Source: Streptomyces rapamycinicus NRRL 5491
GTDB taxonomy: Bacteria; Actinomycetota; Actinomycetes; Streptomycetales; Streptomycetaceae
Assembly: GCF_024298965.1 (NCBI RefSeq)
Contig: NZ_CP085193.1
Location: forward strand, 1,922,001 to 1,986,000
Direction of reading: 5' to 3'
Length of the DNA: 64,000 bases
The notes under the pieces were generated by a model, which made no database searches, had not been told where the DNA came from, and worked only from the letters and a program-made list of their open reading frames with translations. A program made the position numbers and the translations under genes. Positions 37,288 through 45,902 of the stretch are shown here, one piece after another; position 1 is the stretch's first letter; every line of letters begins with the position of its first letter.

Positions 37288-37338
37288 CGGCGGCCGCGCT
37301 CACTCACGGTCGGCGGCGTGCGGGGTCCGGGCCGTCGG

Positions 37339-37370
37339 TTACCGGTATCGGCCATTACCGGTATCGGCCA
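37339..37370. repeat. Two exact 16-bp direct repeats upstream of the alpha/beta hydrolase
   Basis: TTACCGGTATCGGCCA stands twice head to tail (37339-37354, 37355-37370); a half-related CCGGTAAC in opposite orientation follows at about 37384. They lie 90-120 bp before the hydrolase start, where an activator or repressor would bind. Confidence 0.7.
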
Positions 37371-37458
37371 TCGGGTCTACCCTCCGGTAACTCTTGCTGA
37401 CATGCTGTCTCATACGCCGCGTGCGCCTGCTGGAACGCCGATCGTGAGGAGCCACCCG

Positions 37459-38289
37459 ATGCCCGCGTCCCTCTCCTTCTCCGTCGCCACCCCCGGCGGC
37501 CCCCGCACCGCCCGGGTCGTCCACGAACGGCGCGGCGCGGGACGGCCGTTGGTGCTGCTGCACGGCATCGGCCACCACTGGCAGGCATGGGAGCCGGTGC
37601 TGGACATCCTCGCCGTCGACCGCGATGTGATCGCCGTGGACCTGCCCGGCTTCGGGGCGTCGGACGGGCTGCCCGACGGCATCCCGTACGACCTCGACGG
37701 CGTCATACCCGTACTCGGCGCGCTCTTCGAGGGCCTCGGCGTCAAGCGCCCCGACGTGGCCGGGAACTCGCTCGGCGGGCTGATCGCCCTGGAGCTGGGC
37801 CGGCTCGGACTCGTACGGTCCGTCACCGCGCTGTCCCCCGCCCGGTTCTGGACCGAGGCCGAGCGCCGCTACGCCTTCGGCGTGCTGGCCGCGATGCGGG
37901 CCGGGGCGCGGGCGCTGCCGCCGCCCATGGTGGCGTGGCTGGCCCGCGGCGCCGCCGGACGGGCCGCGCTGACCGGCGCCATCTACGCCCGGCCCGCGCG
38001 GCGTTCACCGGACGCCGTCGTCGCCGAGACGCGGGCGATGCGCGAGGCGGTCGGCTTCGGCGCCACGCTGGCCGCCGGAAGCTCCGGGCTGTTCACACAC
38101 GACATCCCCGATGTCCCGGTCACCATCGCCTGGGGCTCGCGCGACCGGGTGATGCCGCGCCGCCAGGGCGTCCGTGCCAAGCGGGTGATCCCCGGCGCCC
38201 GGCTGGTCCGCCTCCCCGGCTGCGGCCACGTGCCCATGAACGACGATCCCGCGCTGGTCGCCCGCGTCATCCTGGACGGCAGCCGCTGA
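37459..38289 (+). CDS. Alpha/beta hydrolase
   Basis: 276 residues. 'LVLLHGIGHHWQAWEPVL' oxyanion region, 'VIAVDLPGFGASDG', nucleophile Ser in 'VAGNSLGGLIALELG', Asp in 'IAWGSRDRVMP' and His in 'LPGCGHVPMND'. Cytoplasmic; C-C hydrolase or esterase type, substrate unknown. ATG at 37459 has GAGGAG upstream. Exact 16-bp repeats precede the gene. Confidence 0.92.
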   Translation: MPASLSFSVATPGGPRTARVVHERRGAGRPLVLLHGIGHHWQAWEPVLDILAVDRDVIAVDLPGFGASDGLPDGIPYDLDGVIPVLGALFEGLGVKRPDVAGNSLGGLIALELGRLGLVRSVTALSPARFWTEAERRYAFGVLAAMRAGARALPPPMVAWLARGAAGRAALTGAIYARPARRSPDAVVAETRAMREAVGFGATLAAGSSGLFTHDIPDVPVTIAWGSRDRVMPRRQGVRAKRVIPGARLVRLPGCGHVPMNDDPALVARVILDGSR

Positions 38290-38365
38290 CCGCCCCGCCC
38301 GACTCCGTACATCACCCTCCGTACCGCACACCGCCGGGGTCTTTACTCCGGGTGGTCGCGCCGTT

Positions 38366-38387
38366 GTTCACTGGGCGTTCGTAAGAG
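38366..38387 (+). promoter_or_regulatory. PHO-box-like direct repeat upstream of phoD
   Basis: Two adjacent 11-bp units, GTTCACTGGGC (38366-38376) and GTTCGTAAGAG (38377-38387). Streptomyces PhoP sites are made of 11-bp direct repeats beginning GTTCACC, so the first unit is a good and the second a fair match. Placed 63 bp before the start of an alkaline phosphatase gene, control by PhoR-PhoP under phosphate shortage is likely. Confidence 0.72.
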
Positions 38388-38449
38388 CGGCATCTTGCAC
38401 CGATAGCAAACACAGGAGCACAGCGGTTCTACGAGCGACGGAGGGCATC

Positions 38450-40045
38450 ATGGGGCGGGAATCGGGCAGAGGGATCGGACGGCGCACGGTACTGCAGGGA
38501 TCGGCGGCCGCCTCGGCGGCACTCACGGTGCCCACCGTGGCATCGGCCGCCGCGTCGGCCGCGTCCGGCGGCGCGCCCGCTCAGGCGCTGTCGGGGCGTC
38601 CGAGCGCCCAGTGGGGCGTTCAGGTGGGCGATGTGACGACGTCGTCGGGGCTGGTGTGGGTCCGCTCCGACCGTCCGGCCCGGATGATCGTGGAGACGTC
38701 CGCGACGGAGTCCTTCGCGCGGGCCAAGCGCTGGCACGGCCCGCTGGTCGGCCCCGGCACCGACTTCACCGGGCGCACCGCGCTGCACGGCCTGCCCGCC
38801 GGGAGCCAGGTGCACTACCGGGTGCTGCTGGCCGACCCGGAGGACCCGCGCCGCACCGGTGAACCGGTGCACGGCACGTTCCGCACGGTTCCCGAGCGCC
38901 GTAAGGGCGTGCGTTTCGTCTGGTCGGGCGATCTGGCGGGCCAGGGCTGGGGCATCAACCCGGACCACGGCGGCTACCGCGTCTTCGAGGAGATGCGCCG
39001 CCGCGAGCCGGACTTCTTCCTGTGCAGCGGCGACAACATCTACGCGGACGGCCCGATGACGGAGAGCGTCAAGCTGCCCGACGGCTCCACCTGGCGCAAC
39101 CTCATCACCCCGGCGAAGACCAAGGTCGCCGAGACGCTGGACGAGTACCGCGGCAACTTCCGGTACAACCTGCTCGACCCCGCCCTGCGCCGGTTCCACG
39201 CCGAGGTGCCGACCATCACCCAGTGGGACGACCACGAGGTGCTCAACAACTGGTACCCGGGCGAGATCCTGGTCGACGACCGCTACACCGAGAAGAACGT
39301 CAACGTGCTGGCGGCCCGCGCGCGCCGGGCGTTCGCCGAGTACTTCCCGATCAGCACGCTGCGCCCGGACGCGAGCGGCCGGGTCTACCGGGTCCAGCAC
39401 CAGGGCCCGCTGCTGGACGTCTTCGTGCTGGACTGCCGTACGTACCGCGACCCCAACTCGCCGAACCGCCAGCCGGAGGACGCCCAGGGCATCCTCGGCG
39501 CGGAGCAGCTGGCGTGGCTCAAGCGCGAGCTGTCGCGGTCGCGCGCGGTGTGGAAGGTCATCGCCTGCGACATGCCGCTGGGCCTGGTGGTCCCGGACGG
39601 GAACACCGACTTCGAGGCCGTCGCGCAGGGCGACCCGGGCGCCCCGCTCGGCCGTGAGCTCCAGATGGCCGAGCTGCTGCGGCACATCAAGCACCGGAAG
39701 ATCACCGGCACGGTGTGGCTGACGGCGGACGTCCACTACACCTCGGCGCAGCACTACGACCCGTCGCGGGCGGCGTTCAAGGACTTCGCGCCGTTCTGGG
39801 AGTTCGTCTCCGGTCCGCTGAACGCGGGGGCCTTCCCGGCGGTCAAGCTGGACGGCACGTTCGGCCCCGAGCAGCCCTTCGTCAAGGCGCCGACGGTGGC
39901 GAACGTCTCGCCCGCCGAGGGCTTCCAGTTCTACGGCGAGGTGGACATCGACGGCGACAGCGCCGAGATGACGGTCCGACTGCGCGAGGACGGCGGCAAG
40001 GTGCTGTTCACCAAGGTGCTGCGGCCGGGTCTGGTCGGCCAGTAG
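38450..40045 (+). CDS. phoD: Secreted PhoD-type alkaline phosphatase
   Basis: 531 residues. Tat signal peptide with 'GRRTVLQGSAAASAALTVP' at residues 9-27, a fibronectin-like N-terminal domain ('QVGDVTTSSGLVWVRSDRP'), then the PhoD metallophosphatase core: 'FFLCSGDNIYADGPM', 'TQWDDHEVLNNW', 'DCRTYRDPNSPN', 'VWLTADVHYTSA'. Releases phosphate from organic mono- and diesters outside the cell. GGAGGG precedes the ATG. PHO-box-like repeats upstream. Confidence 0.94.
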   Translation: MGRESGRGIGRRTVLQGSAAASAALTVPTVASAAASAASGGAPAQALSGRPSAQWGVQVGDVTTSSGLVWVRSDRPARMIVETSATESFARAKRWHGPLVGPGTDFTGRTALHGLPAGSQVHYRVLLADPEDPRRTGEPVHGTFRTVPERRKGVRFVWSGDLAGQGWGINPDHGGYRVFEEMRRREPDFFLCSGDNIYADGPMTESVKLPDGSTWRNLITPAKTKVAETLDEYRGNFRYNLLDPALRRFHAEVPTITQWDDHEVLNNWYPGEILVDDRYTEKNVNVLAARARRAFAEYFPISTLRPDASGRVYRVQHQGPLLDVFVLDCRTYRDPNSPNRQPEDAQGILGAEQLAWLKRELSRSRAVWKVIACDMPLGLVVPDGNTDFEAVAQGDPGAPLGRELQMAELLRHIKHRKITGTVWLTADVHYTSAQHYDPSRAAFKDFAPFWEFVSGPLNAGAFPAVKLDGTFGPEQPFVKAPTVANVSPAEGFQFYGEVDIDGDSAEMTVRLREDGGKVLFTKVLRPGLVGQ

Positions 40046-40061
40046 CCGCGCTGTGCGGTAC

Positions 40062-40092
40062 GCGGCCCCGTACGGTACGCCGACGGGGCCGC
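40062..40092. terminator. Terminator hairpin after phoD
   Basis: GCGGCCCCGT (40062-40071) pairs perfectly with ACGGGGCCGC (40083-40092) over an 11-base loop, 17 bp after the phoD stop. Confidence 0.8.
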
Positions 40093-40151
40093 CCGTAAGG
40101 CCGCCGCGTTCCCGTGCCGCGCGCCGTAGGGCCGCCGCGTACCGTACGGGC

Positions 40152-40685
40152 ATGGGATCCAGCGACGCCCCCGGCCCGGCCTCCCGGCTCACCTATCCGG
40201 AGGTGGGCGCCACCCGGCGGTGGCCGCTGCCGTCCGGCTATCGCCATCTGCGGGTGCGGACCCGTGTCGGCCAGGGGCGGGCCGCGTTCGAGGCGGCCGG
40301 TCGGGCGGTCATGGACTGGCGGATGCTCCGCGCGGTGGGGGTGTCGATCCGCGCCGCGGATCCGGTCGCCACCCCGGGGCGGCCGGTCGTGGTGGGCCTG
40401 GGGGTCGGGCGGCTGCGGCTGCGCGCGCCGTGCGAGGTGGTGTGGACGGTCGCGGAGGGGCCGCGGACCGGCTTCGCTTACGGCACGCTGCCCGGCCATC
40501 CGGAGCGGGGCGAGGAGGCGTTCGTGGTGGAGCTGGAGCCGGATGGCTCGGTGGTACTGACGGTGACGGCGTTCAGCCGTTCGATGTCCTGGTTCGGCCG
40601 GGCCGCAGGGCCGCTGGTGCCGCTCTTCCAGCGGGCGTACGCACGGCGGTGCGGCAGAGTACTGCGCAGGTGGGCGGTAGGGTGA
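40152..40685 (+). CDS. DUF1990 family protein
   Basis: 177 residues, matching the DUF1990 layout: 'GATRRWPLPSGYRHLRVRTR' near the start, 'QGRAAFEAAGRAVMDWRML', 'APCEVVWTVAEGPRTGFAYG', 'LPGHPERGEEAFVVEL', and 'LVPLFQRAYARRCGRVLRR' at the end. Function unknown; the fold is probably a lipid- or ligand-binding beta barrel. Stands alone between phoD and the ACT-GNAT gene. Confidence 0.85.
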   Translation: MGSSDAPGPASRLTYPEVGATRRWPLPSGYRHLRVRTRVGQGRAAFEAAGRAVMDWRMLRAVGVSIRAADPVATPGRPVVVGLGVGRLRLRAPCEVVWTVAEGPRTGFAYGTLPGHPERGEEAFVVELEPDGSVVLTVTAFSRSMSWFGRAAGPLVPLFQRAYARRCGRVLRRWAVG

Positions 40686-40808
40686 CGGAACCTCAGACTT
40701 CAACCTTTTGATTTCGGACAAAATAAGCTTCTATTACCAGATGCGCCCTTAACCCTTAGGTCACAGTCTGTTCGTGATCACGCAACACCTTTGCGCAAGG
40801 GTGTTTGC

Positions 40809-42086
40809 ATGACATTTCGAGCGACCCCCGAGCCCCCTCACCGGCACCGCCCCCGCTGGCGGCACGATCTGGTCGCATGGTGGTCACGGCGCCAGGGCCA
40901 CGCGCCGCCGGACAGCTCACGCTCGCCCGCGGCCGACGCCCGCCCCGCCCACGCCGCGGGCGCCCCGGAGACCACGGCCCCCGAGGCCACCACGCTGTGG
41001 CGGATGCGCACGACCGTACGGGACGAGCCGGGCACCCTCGCCGCGCTGTGCGCGGCACTGGCCGGGCACCGGGTCGACATCCTGGCCCTGCAGACGCATC
41101 CGCTGACGGACGGCACGGTGGACGAGTTCCTGCTGCGCGCGCCCGAGGCCCTGCCGTCCGACGGGCTGACCGACGCCGTCGCCGCCGCGGGCGGCAGTGA
41201 CACCTGGGTCGAGCGGGCCGACACCCACGACCTGGTGGACGCGCCGACCCGGGCGGTGACCCTGGCCACCCGCACCGCCCTGGACGCCGCCGAACTCCCG
41301 CTCGCCCTGCGCCAGTTGTTCGGCCGCTGCACCATCCACTCGGTACCCGCCAAGTCCCTCAGCGGGCGGTCGCTGGACAGCACTCCGCCCGCCGAAGGTG
41401 TCCTGGAGGAGACCGTGATGCGGCTGCGCGACCCGTCCGGCGGCGCGATCATCATCGAGCGGCCGTATCTGCCGTTCACCCCCACCGAGTTCGCCCGGGC
41501 CCGCGCGCTGGTCGAGCTGGACGCCCGGCTCGGCCCGCGGATCCCGCACGACGGCGATGTGCTGACGCTGCCCGAGGGCAACGCCATCACCGTGCGCCGC
41601 GCCGACACCGGCGACCTGGCCGCCGCCCGCGAGATGCACGCCCGCTGCTCCTCCACCACGCTCGGACAGCGCTACCACGGGCCGGTCGGCGACGCCGACC
41701 GCTACCTCGCCCATCTGCTGAGCCCCCGCTTCGGCCGCACCCTGGCCGCGTACACCGCCTCCGGGCGGCTGGTGGCCCTCGGCCATCTGCTGTGGGACGG
41801 GGACGAGACCGAGGTCGCGCTGATCGTCGAGGACGAGTGGCAGCGCCGCGGCGTCGGCGGGGAGCTGCTGCGGCGGCTGGTGGCGATGGCCGCCGAGACC
41901 GGCTGCGGATGCGTCTACGCCGTCACCCAGTCGGCCAACACCGGCATGGTCGCCGCGATGCGCGCCCTCGAACTGCCGCTGGACTACCAGATCGAGCAGG
42001 GCACGCTGGTGATCAGCGCCCGCCTCGACCCGGCACCGGCACCCGAACCGGCCCTTCCGCTGCCGGTCCCGCCGCACGCGCGCTGA
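40809..42086 (+). CDS. ACT-like domain fused to GNAT acetyltransferase
   Basis: 425 residues. After a charged N-terminus an ACT-type ligand domain is visible at about 65-140 ('VRDEPGTLAALCAALAGHRV', 'DILALQTHPLTDGTVDEFLL'); a second, degenerate half follows. The C-terminal GNAT domain has 'EMHARCSSTTLGQRYHGP', 'ALIVEDEWQRRGVGGELLRR' (acetyl-CoA loop) and 'AVTQSANTGMVAAMRAL'. Streptomyces uses ACT-GNAT and similar fusions for amino-acid-controlled protein acetylation, a plausible role here. ATG at 40809 has AAGGG seven bases before it. A 10-bp palindrome CGTGATCACG lies at 40773-40782. Confidence 0.85.
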   Translation: MTFRATPEPPHRHRPRWRHDLVAWWSRRQGHAPPDSSRSPAADARPAHAAGAPETTAPEATTLWRMRTTVRDEPGTLAALCAALAGHRVDILALQTHPLTDGTVDEFLLRAPEALPSDGLTDAVAAAGGSDTWVERADTHDLVDAPTRAVTLATRTALDAAELPLALRQLFGRCTIHSVPAKSLSGRSLDSTPPAEGVLEETVMRLRDPSGGAIIIERPYLPFTPTEFARARALVELDARLGPRIPHDGDVLTLPEGNAITVRRADTGDLAAAREMHARCSSTTLGQRYHGPVGDADRYLAHLLSPRFGRTLAAYTASGRLVALGHLLWDGDETEVALIVEDEWQRRGVGGELLRRLVAMAAETGCGCVYAVTQSANTGMVAAMRALELPLDYQIEQGTLVISARLDPAPAPEPALPLPVPPHAR

Positions 42087-42157
42087 GCCCGGCCGGGGCC
42101 GCGTGCCCCGCCCGGCGGGCGTCGCGCCCCGCCGGGCCGCCGGACCCCGGGCCGCCG

Positions 42158-43378
42158 TCAGAAGGGCCCCAGCGCCCGGTCCAGATCGCGCCAGAGGTCC
42201 GTCACGTCCTCGAGCCCGATCGACATCCGCAGCAGCCGGTCGCCGATCCCCGAGGAGCGGCGGTCCCCCTCGGCCACGATCCGGTGGCTGATGGAGGCCG
42301 GGTGCTGGATGAGGGTGTCCACACTGCCCAGGCTCACCGCCGGGGTGATCAGCCGCACCCCGCCGATCACCGCGTGCGGATCGCCGTGGGGTTCGAAGGC
42401 CACCATCGCCCCGCCGATCCGGGGATAGTGGACGCGGGCCACCCGTGGGTCGCCGGCCAGCCGCCGGGCCAGCTCGGCAGCGGTCGCCGACGCGGCCCGC
42501 ATCCGTACCGGCAGCGTGGCCAGCCCGCGCAGCAGCAGATACCCGGCGAGCGGATGCAGCACCCCGCCGGTGGCGAACCGCACCTGGCGCAGCACCCGGG
42601 CGAACTCCTCGTCGCAGGCGACGACGCCGCCCATCACATCGCCGTGGCCGCCGAGGTACTTGGTGGCGCTGTGCAGGACGAGGCGCGCGCCCCGCTCGGC
42701 CGGGCGCTGCAGCACCGGGGTGGCGAAGGTGTTGTCCGCGAGCAGCGGGACCGTGCCGCAGGAGTGGGCGACGGCCCGCAGATCGAGTTCGGCGAGCGTC
42801 GGATTGGCCGGGGTCTCCACCATGACCAGCCCGGTGTCGGGGCGGATCGCGTCCGCGATCCCCGCCGGGTCCACCCAGGTGACCTCGGTGCCCAGCAGCC
42901 CGGTGTCCAACAGATGGTCGCTGCATCCGTACAGCGGGCGGACCGCCACCACATGCCGCAGCCCTTGGGCCCCGCGCGCCAGCAGACACGCGCTGAGCGC
43001 CGCCATGCCACTGGCGAACGCGACCGCGCTCTCGGTGCCCTCCAGCCGGGCCAGGGCGGTCTCGAAGCGGGCCACGGTGGGGTTGTCCAGGCGGGCGTAG
43101 ACCGGCGGGCCGTCCGGCCGTGCGCCGGTGGCGGCGAACGCGTCGATCCTGGCGGCCTCCTGCCTGCTGTCGTACGAGGGGTACGTCGTCGACAGGTCCA
43201 GGGGTACGGCGTGCAGACCCATGGCCGGGAGATCCTCGCGCCCGGCGTGGACGGCCTCGGTGGCGAAGGCGTGCCGTGCGGTGGCGTCGCCGTGCGGGCC
43301 CGGTGCGCCCGGCGCGGGCCCCGTGCTCCGTATGGTCCCCGTGCTCCCTGTGCTCTCCGTGCTCTGCCTGATGTCCAT
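42158..43378 (-). CDS. Cys/Met-metabolism PLP enzyme (cystathionine gamma-synthase/lyase family)
   Basis: 406 residues. Family landmarks: 'ATEAVHAGREDLP', 'YARLDNPTVARFETALARLE', 'FASGMAALSA', 'VETPANPTLAELDL', PLP lysine in 'LHSATKYLGGHGDV', and 'RLLRMSIGLEDVTDLW'. Acts as cystathionine gamma-synthase, gamma-lyase or methionine gamma-lyase; sequence alone does not decide. Start uncertain: ATG at 43378 is used, a GTG at 43399 is possible; neither has a clear SD. Divergent from an Lrp regulator that probably controls it. Confidence 0.88.
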   Translation of the reverse strand: MDIRQSTESTGSTGTIRSTGPAPGAPGPHGDATARHAFATEAVHAGREDLPAMGLHAVPLDLSTTYPSYDSRQEAARIDAFAATGARPDGPPVYARLDNPTVARFETALARLEGTESAVAFASGMAALSACLLARGAQGLRHVVAVRPLYGCSDHLLDTGLLGTEVTWVDPAGIADAIRPDTGLVMVETPANPTLAELDLRAVAHSCGTVPLLADNTFATPVLQRPAERGARLVLHSATKYLGGHGDVMGGVVACDEEFARVLRQVRFATGGVLHPLAGYLLLRGLATLPVRMRAASATAAELARRLAGDPRVARVHYPRIGGAMVAFEPHGDPHAVIGGVRLITPAVSLGSVDTLIQHPASISHRIVAEGDRRSSGIGDRLLRMSIGLEDVTDLWRDLDRALGPF

Positions 43379-43437
43379 GCGTGAAGGGTGAACAACCACC
43401 GGACTCTCGCGGTCGATGTCCGTGCTACGTTCGGCCG

Positions 43438-43932
43438 ATGGCCGAAACCGTCGCTTTCGATCCGGTAGATCTTCAGATTCTGCGGCTGCTGCAGAACGAC
43501 GCCCGGACCACCTACCGCGATCTGGCCGCCCAGGTCGGCGTGGCGCCCTCGACCTGTCTGGACCGGGTGGCCCGGCTGCGCCGCTCCGGGGTGATTCTCG
43601 GCCGTGAACTCCGTCTGGACCCCGCCAAGCTGGGGCGCGGTCTCGAGGCCCTGCTCTCGGTGCAGCTGCGGCCCCACCGCCGGGAGCTGGTCGGCCCGTT
43701 CGTGGAGCGGATCCGGGCGCTGTCCGAGTCCCGGGCGCTGTTCCACCTGGCCGGGCCGGACGACTATCTGGTGCATGTGGCGGTGGCCGACACCGCCGAT
43801 CTCCAGCGGCTGGTGCTGGACGAGTTCACCTCGCGCCGTGAGGTGGCCCGGGTCGAGACCCGGCTGATCTTCCAGCAGTGGAGCTGCGGCCCGCTGCTGC
43901 CGCCCGCCCGGGACGGCTCGGCGGCCTCGTAG
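43438..43932 (+). CDS. Lrp/AsnC-family transcriptional regulator
   Basis: 164 residues. N-terminal HTH 'DPVDLQILRLLQNDARTTYR', recognition part 'VGVAPSTCLDRVARLRRSGV', then the RAM/AsnC ligand domain ('LSVQLRPHRRELVGPF', 'FHLAGPDDYLVHVAVADTAD', 'VETRLIFQQW'). Sixty bases separate its start from the divergent PLP-enzyme gene, the usual layout for an amino-acid-sensing regulator and its target. Confidence 0.93.
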   Translation: MAETVAFDPVDLQILRLLQNDARTTYRDLAAQVGVAPSTCLDRVARLRRSGVILGRELRLDPAKLGRGLEALLSVQLRPHRRELVGPFVERIRALSESRALFHLAGPDDYLVHVAVADTADLQRLVLDEFTSRREVARVETRLIFQQWSCGPLLPPARDGSAAS

Positions 43933-44005
43933 CACACCCCTGTTCCCATGCGTCACACCACCGTGGTGCTGACGCCGCACCCCGGAACGTACGAGGATGG
44001 GCCGC

Positions 44006-45688
44006 ATGTCCGATACCAAGAACGCTCCGCTGCCCCGGCAGGTCGCCGACAGCTATGTCGACGCCCTCATCGAACTCGACCCGATCACCGGCACCTACCT
44101 GGGCGTTCCCGAGAGCTCCCGGCGTCTGCCGGACTTCTCCCCCGAGGGGGCGAAGGCCATCGCCGACCTGGACCGCACCACCTTGGACCGGCTGGCCGAG
44201 GCCGAGGCGCGCCCCGGCGCGGACAGTGACGCCGAACGCCGCTGCGCCCGGCTGCTGCGGGAGCGGCTGACCGCCGAACTCGATGTGCACGAGGCCGATG
44301 AGCACCTGCGCGCGGTCAGCAATCTGAGCTCCCCGCTGCACTCGGTGCGCGGCATCTTCACCGTGATGCCCACCGAGACCGAGGAGGACTGGTCGGCGGT
44401 CGCGGCCCGGCTGCGCGCCGTACCGGCCGCGCTGGAGGGGTACCGCGCCTCGCTCGCCGAGGGGCTGCGGCGGAACCTGCCGGCCGGGCCCCGCCAGGTG
44501 GCCACGGTCCTCGAGCAGCTGACGGAGTGGATCGGCACGGACGGCGGCTGGTTCGCGGACTTCACCGCCGAGGGCCCCGACGCGCTGCGCGGTGAGCTGG
44601 ACGAGGCGGCCGCGGCGGCCACGGGCGCGCTGGCCGCGCTCCGCGACTGGCTGCACGACACCTACGCCCCGGCCATCGAGGGCGCGCCCGATGTGGTGGG
44701 GCGTGAGCGCTACCGCCGCTGGGCCCGGATGTGGAACGGCACGGACCTCGACCTGGACGAGGCGTACGCGTACGGCTGGTCGGAATTCCACCGGATCCAC
44801 GCCGAGATGCGCACCGAGGCCGAGAAGATCCTGCCCGGGGCCGGCCCGTGGGAGGCGCTGCGCCACCTCGACGCCCACGGCGCCCATATCGAGGGGGTCG
44901 AGGAGACCCGGGTGTGGCTGCAGAAGCTGATGGACGAGGCCATCGAGCAGCTGGACGGCACCCATTTCGACCTGGCCGAACGGGTCAAGCGGGTCGAGTC
45001 GATGATCGCCCCGCCGGGCAGCGCGGCGGCGCCGTACTACACCCAGCCGTCGGTGGACTTCTCCCGCCCCGGCCGGACCTGGCTGCCCACGATGGGCGAG
45101 ACCCGCTTCCCCGTCTACGACCTGGTCTCCACCTGGTACCACGAGGGCGTACCCGGCCACCATCTGCAGCTCGCCCAGTGGGCGCACGTCTCCGACCAGC
45201 TCTCCCGCTACCAGGCCACGGTCGGCATGGTCAGCGCCAACGCGGAGGGCTGGGCGCTGTACGCGGAGCGGCTCATGGACGAGCTGGGGTATCTGTCGGA
45301 CCCGGAGCGGCGGCTGGGCTATCTGGACGCGCAGATGATGCGGGCGCTGCGGGTGATCGTGGACATCGGGATGCACCTGGAGCTGGAGATCCCCGCCGAT
45401 TCGCCCTTCCACCCCGGCGAGCGGTGGACTCCGGAGCTGGCGCGCGAGTTCTTCGGGCTGCACTGCGGCCGTCCGGCGGAGTTCCTCGACAGTGAGCTGG
45501 TGCGCTATCTGGGCATGCCGGGCCAGGCCATCGGCTACAAGCTGGGCGAGCGGGCCTGGCTGACGGGGCGGGAGGCGGCCCGTAAGGCGCACGGCGACGC
45601 CTTCGACGCCAAGAAGTGGCACATGGCGGCGCTGTCGCAGGGGTCGCTGGGCCTTGATGACCTGGTGGAGGAGCTGTCGGCGCTCTGA
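44006..45688 (+). CDS. DUF885 family protein, putative zinc-dependent peptidase
   Basis: 560 residues. DUF885 proteins are M32/M3-like helical peptidases; the metal motif is in 'TWYHEGVPGHHLQLAQW' (HExxxHH), with the third ligand probably in 'SANAEGWALYAERLMDELG'. N-terminal 'DALIELDPITGTYLGVPESS' and C-terminal 'MPGQAIGYKLGERAWL' are typical. Cytoplasmic. ATG at 44006 is preceded by GAGGA; ATG at 43997 is possible. A 13-bp palindrome (CACCAC, C, GTGGTG, 43956-43968) stands upstream. Confidence 0.9.
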   Translation: MSDTKNAPLPRQVADSYVDALIELDPITGTYLGVPESSRRLPDFSPEGAKAIADLDRTTLDRLAEAEARPGADSDAERRCARLLRERLTAELDVHEADEHLRAVSNLSSPLHSVRGIFTVMPTETEEDWSAVAARLRAVPAALEGYRASLAEGLRRNLPAGPRQVATVLEQLTEWIGTDGGWFADFTAEGPDALRGELDEAAAAATGALAALRDWLHDTYAPAIEGAPDVVGRERYRRWARMWNGTDLDLDEAYAYGWSEFHRIHAEMRTEAEKILPGAGPWEALRHLDAHGAHIEGVEETRVWLQKLMDEAIEQLDGTHFDLAERVKRVESMIAPPGSAAAPYYTQPSVDFSRPGRTWLPTMGETRFPVYDLVSTWYHEGVPGHHLQLAQWAHVSDQLSRYQATVGMVSANAEGWALYAERLMDELGYLSDPERRLGYLDAQMMRALRVIVDIGMHLELEIPADSPFHPGERWTPELAREFFGLHCGRPAEFLDSELVRYLGMPGQAIGYKLGERAWLTGREAARKAHGDAFDAKKWHMAALSQGSLGLDDLVEELSAL

Positions 45689-45902
45689 GCTCGGTGCACT
45701 CCCTGAGCTCGTCCGCTACAGGGTGTACGGCGGACCGCGCGGGGGCCTCGCCCCTGGACCCCGGGGCCTGGGGCCTGGGGCACAGCCCCGGTCCCGGGTC
45801 TGGGGCGAAGCCCCCCCACGGCGGAGCCGCATATCGTCAGGTGCCGGGAAGGGGCGGGGAGGGGAACAGCCCGCCGCAGGCGTGCGCGTACCGCCGGACC
45901 CC
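45689..45902. repeat. Dispersed palindromic repeats between DUF885 and sbcC
   Basis: 214 bp between convergent genes. At 45745-45815 are complementary GC blocks ('CCCCTGGACCCC', 'GGGGCGAAGCCCCC') that can fold. At 45838-45885 the stretch 'GGGAAGGGGCGGGGAGGGGA' followed by 'GCCGCAGGCG' closely matches 9295-9345 near ureF. These look like the intergenic palindromic repeats scattered in Streptomyces genomes, probably also serving as terminator. Confidence 0.7.
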
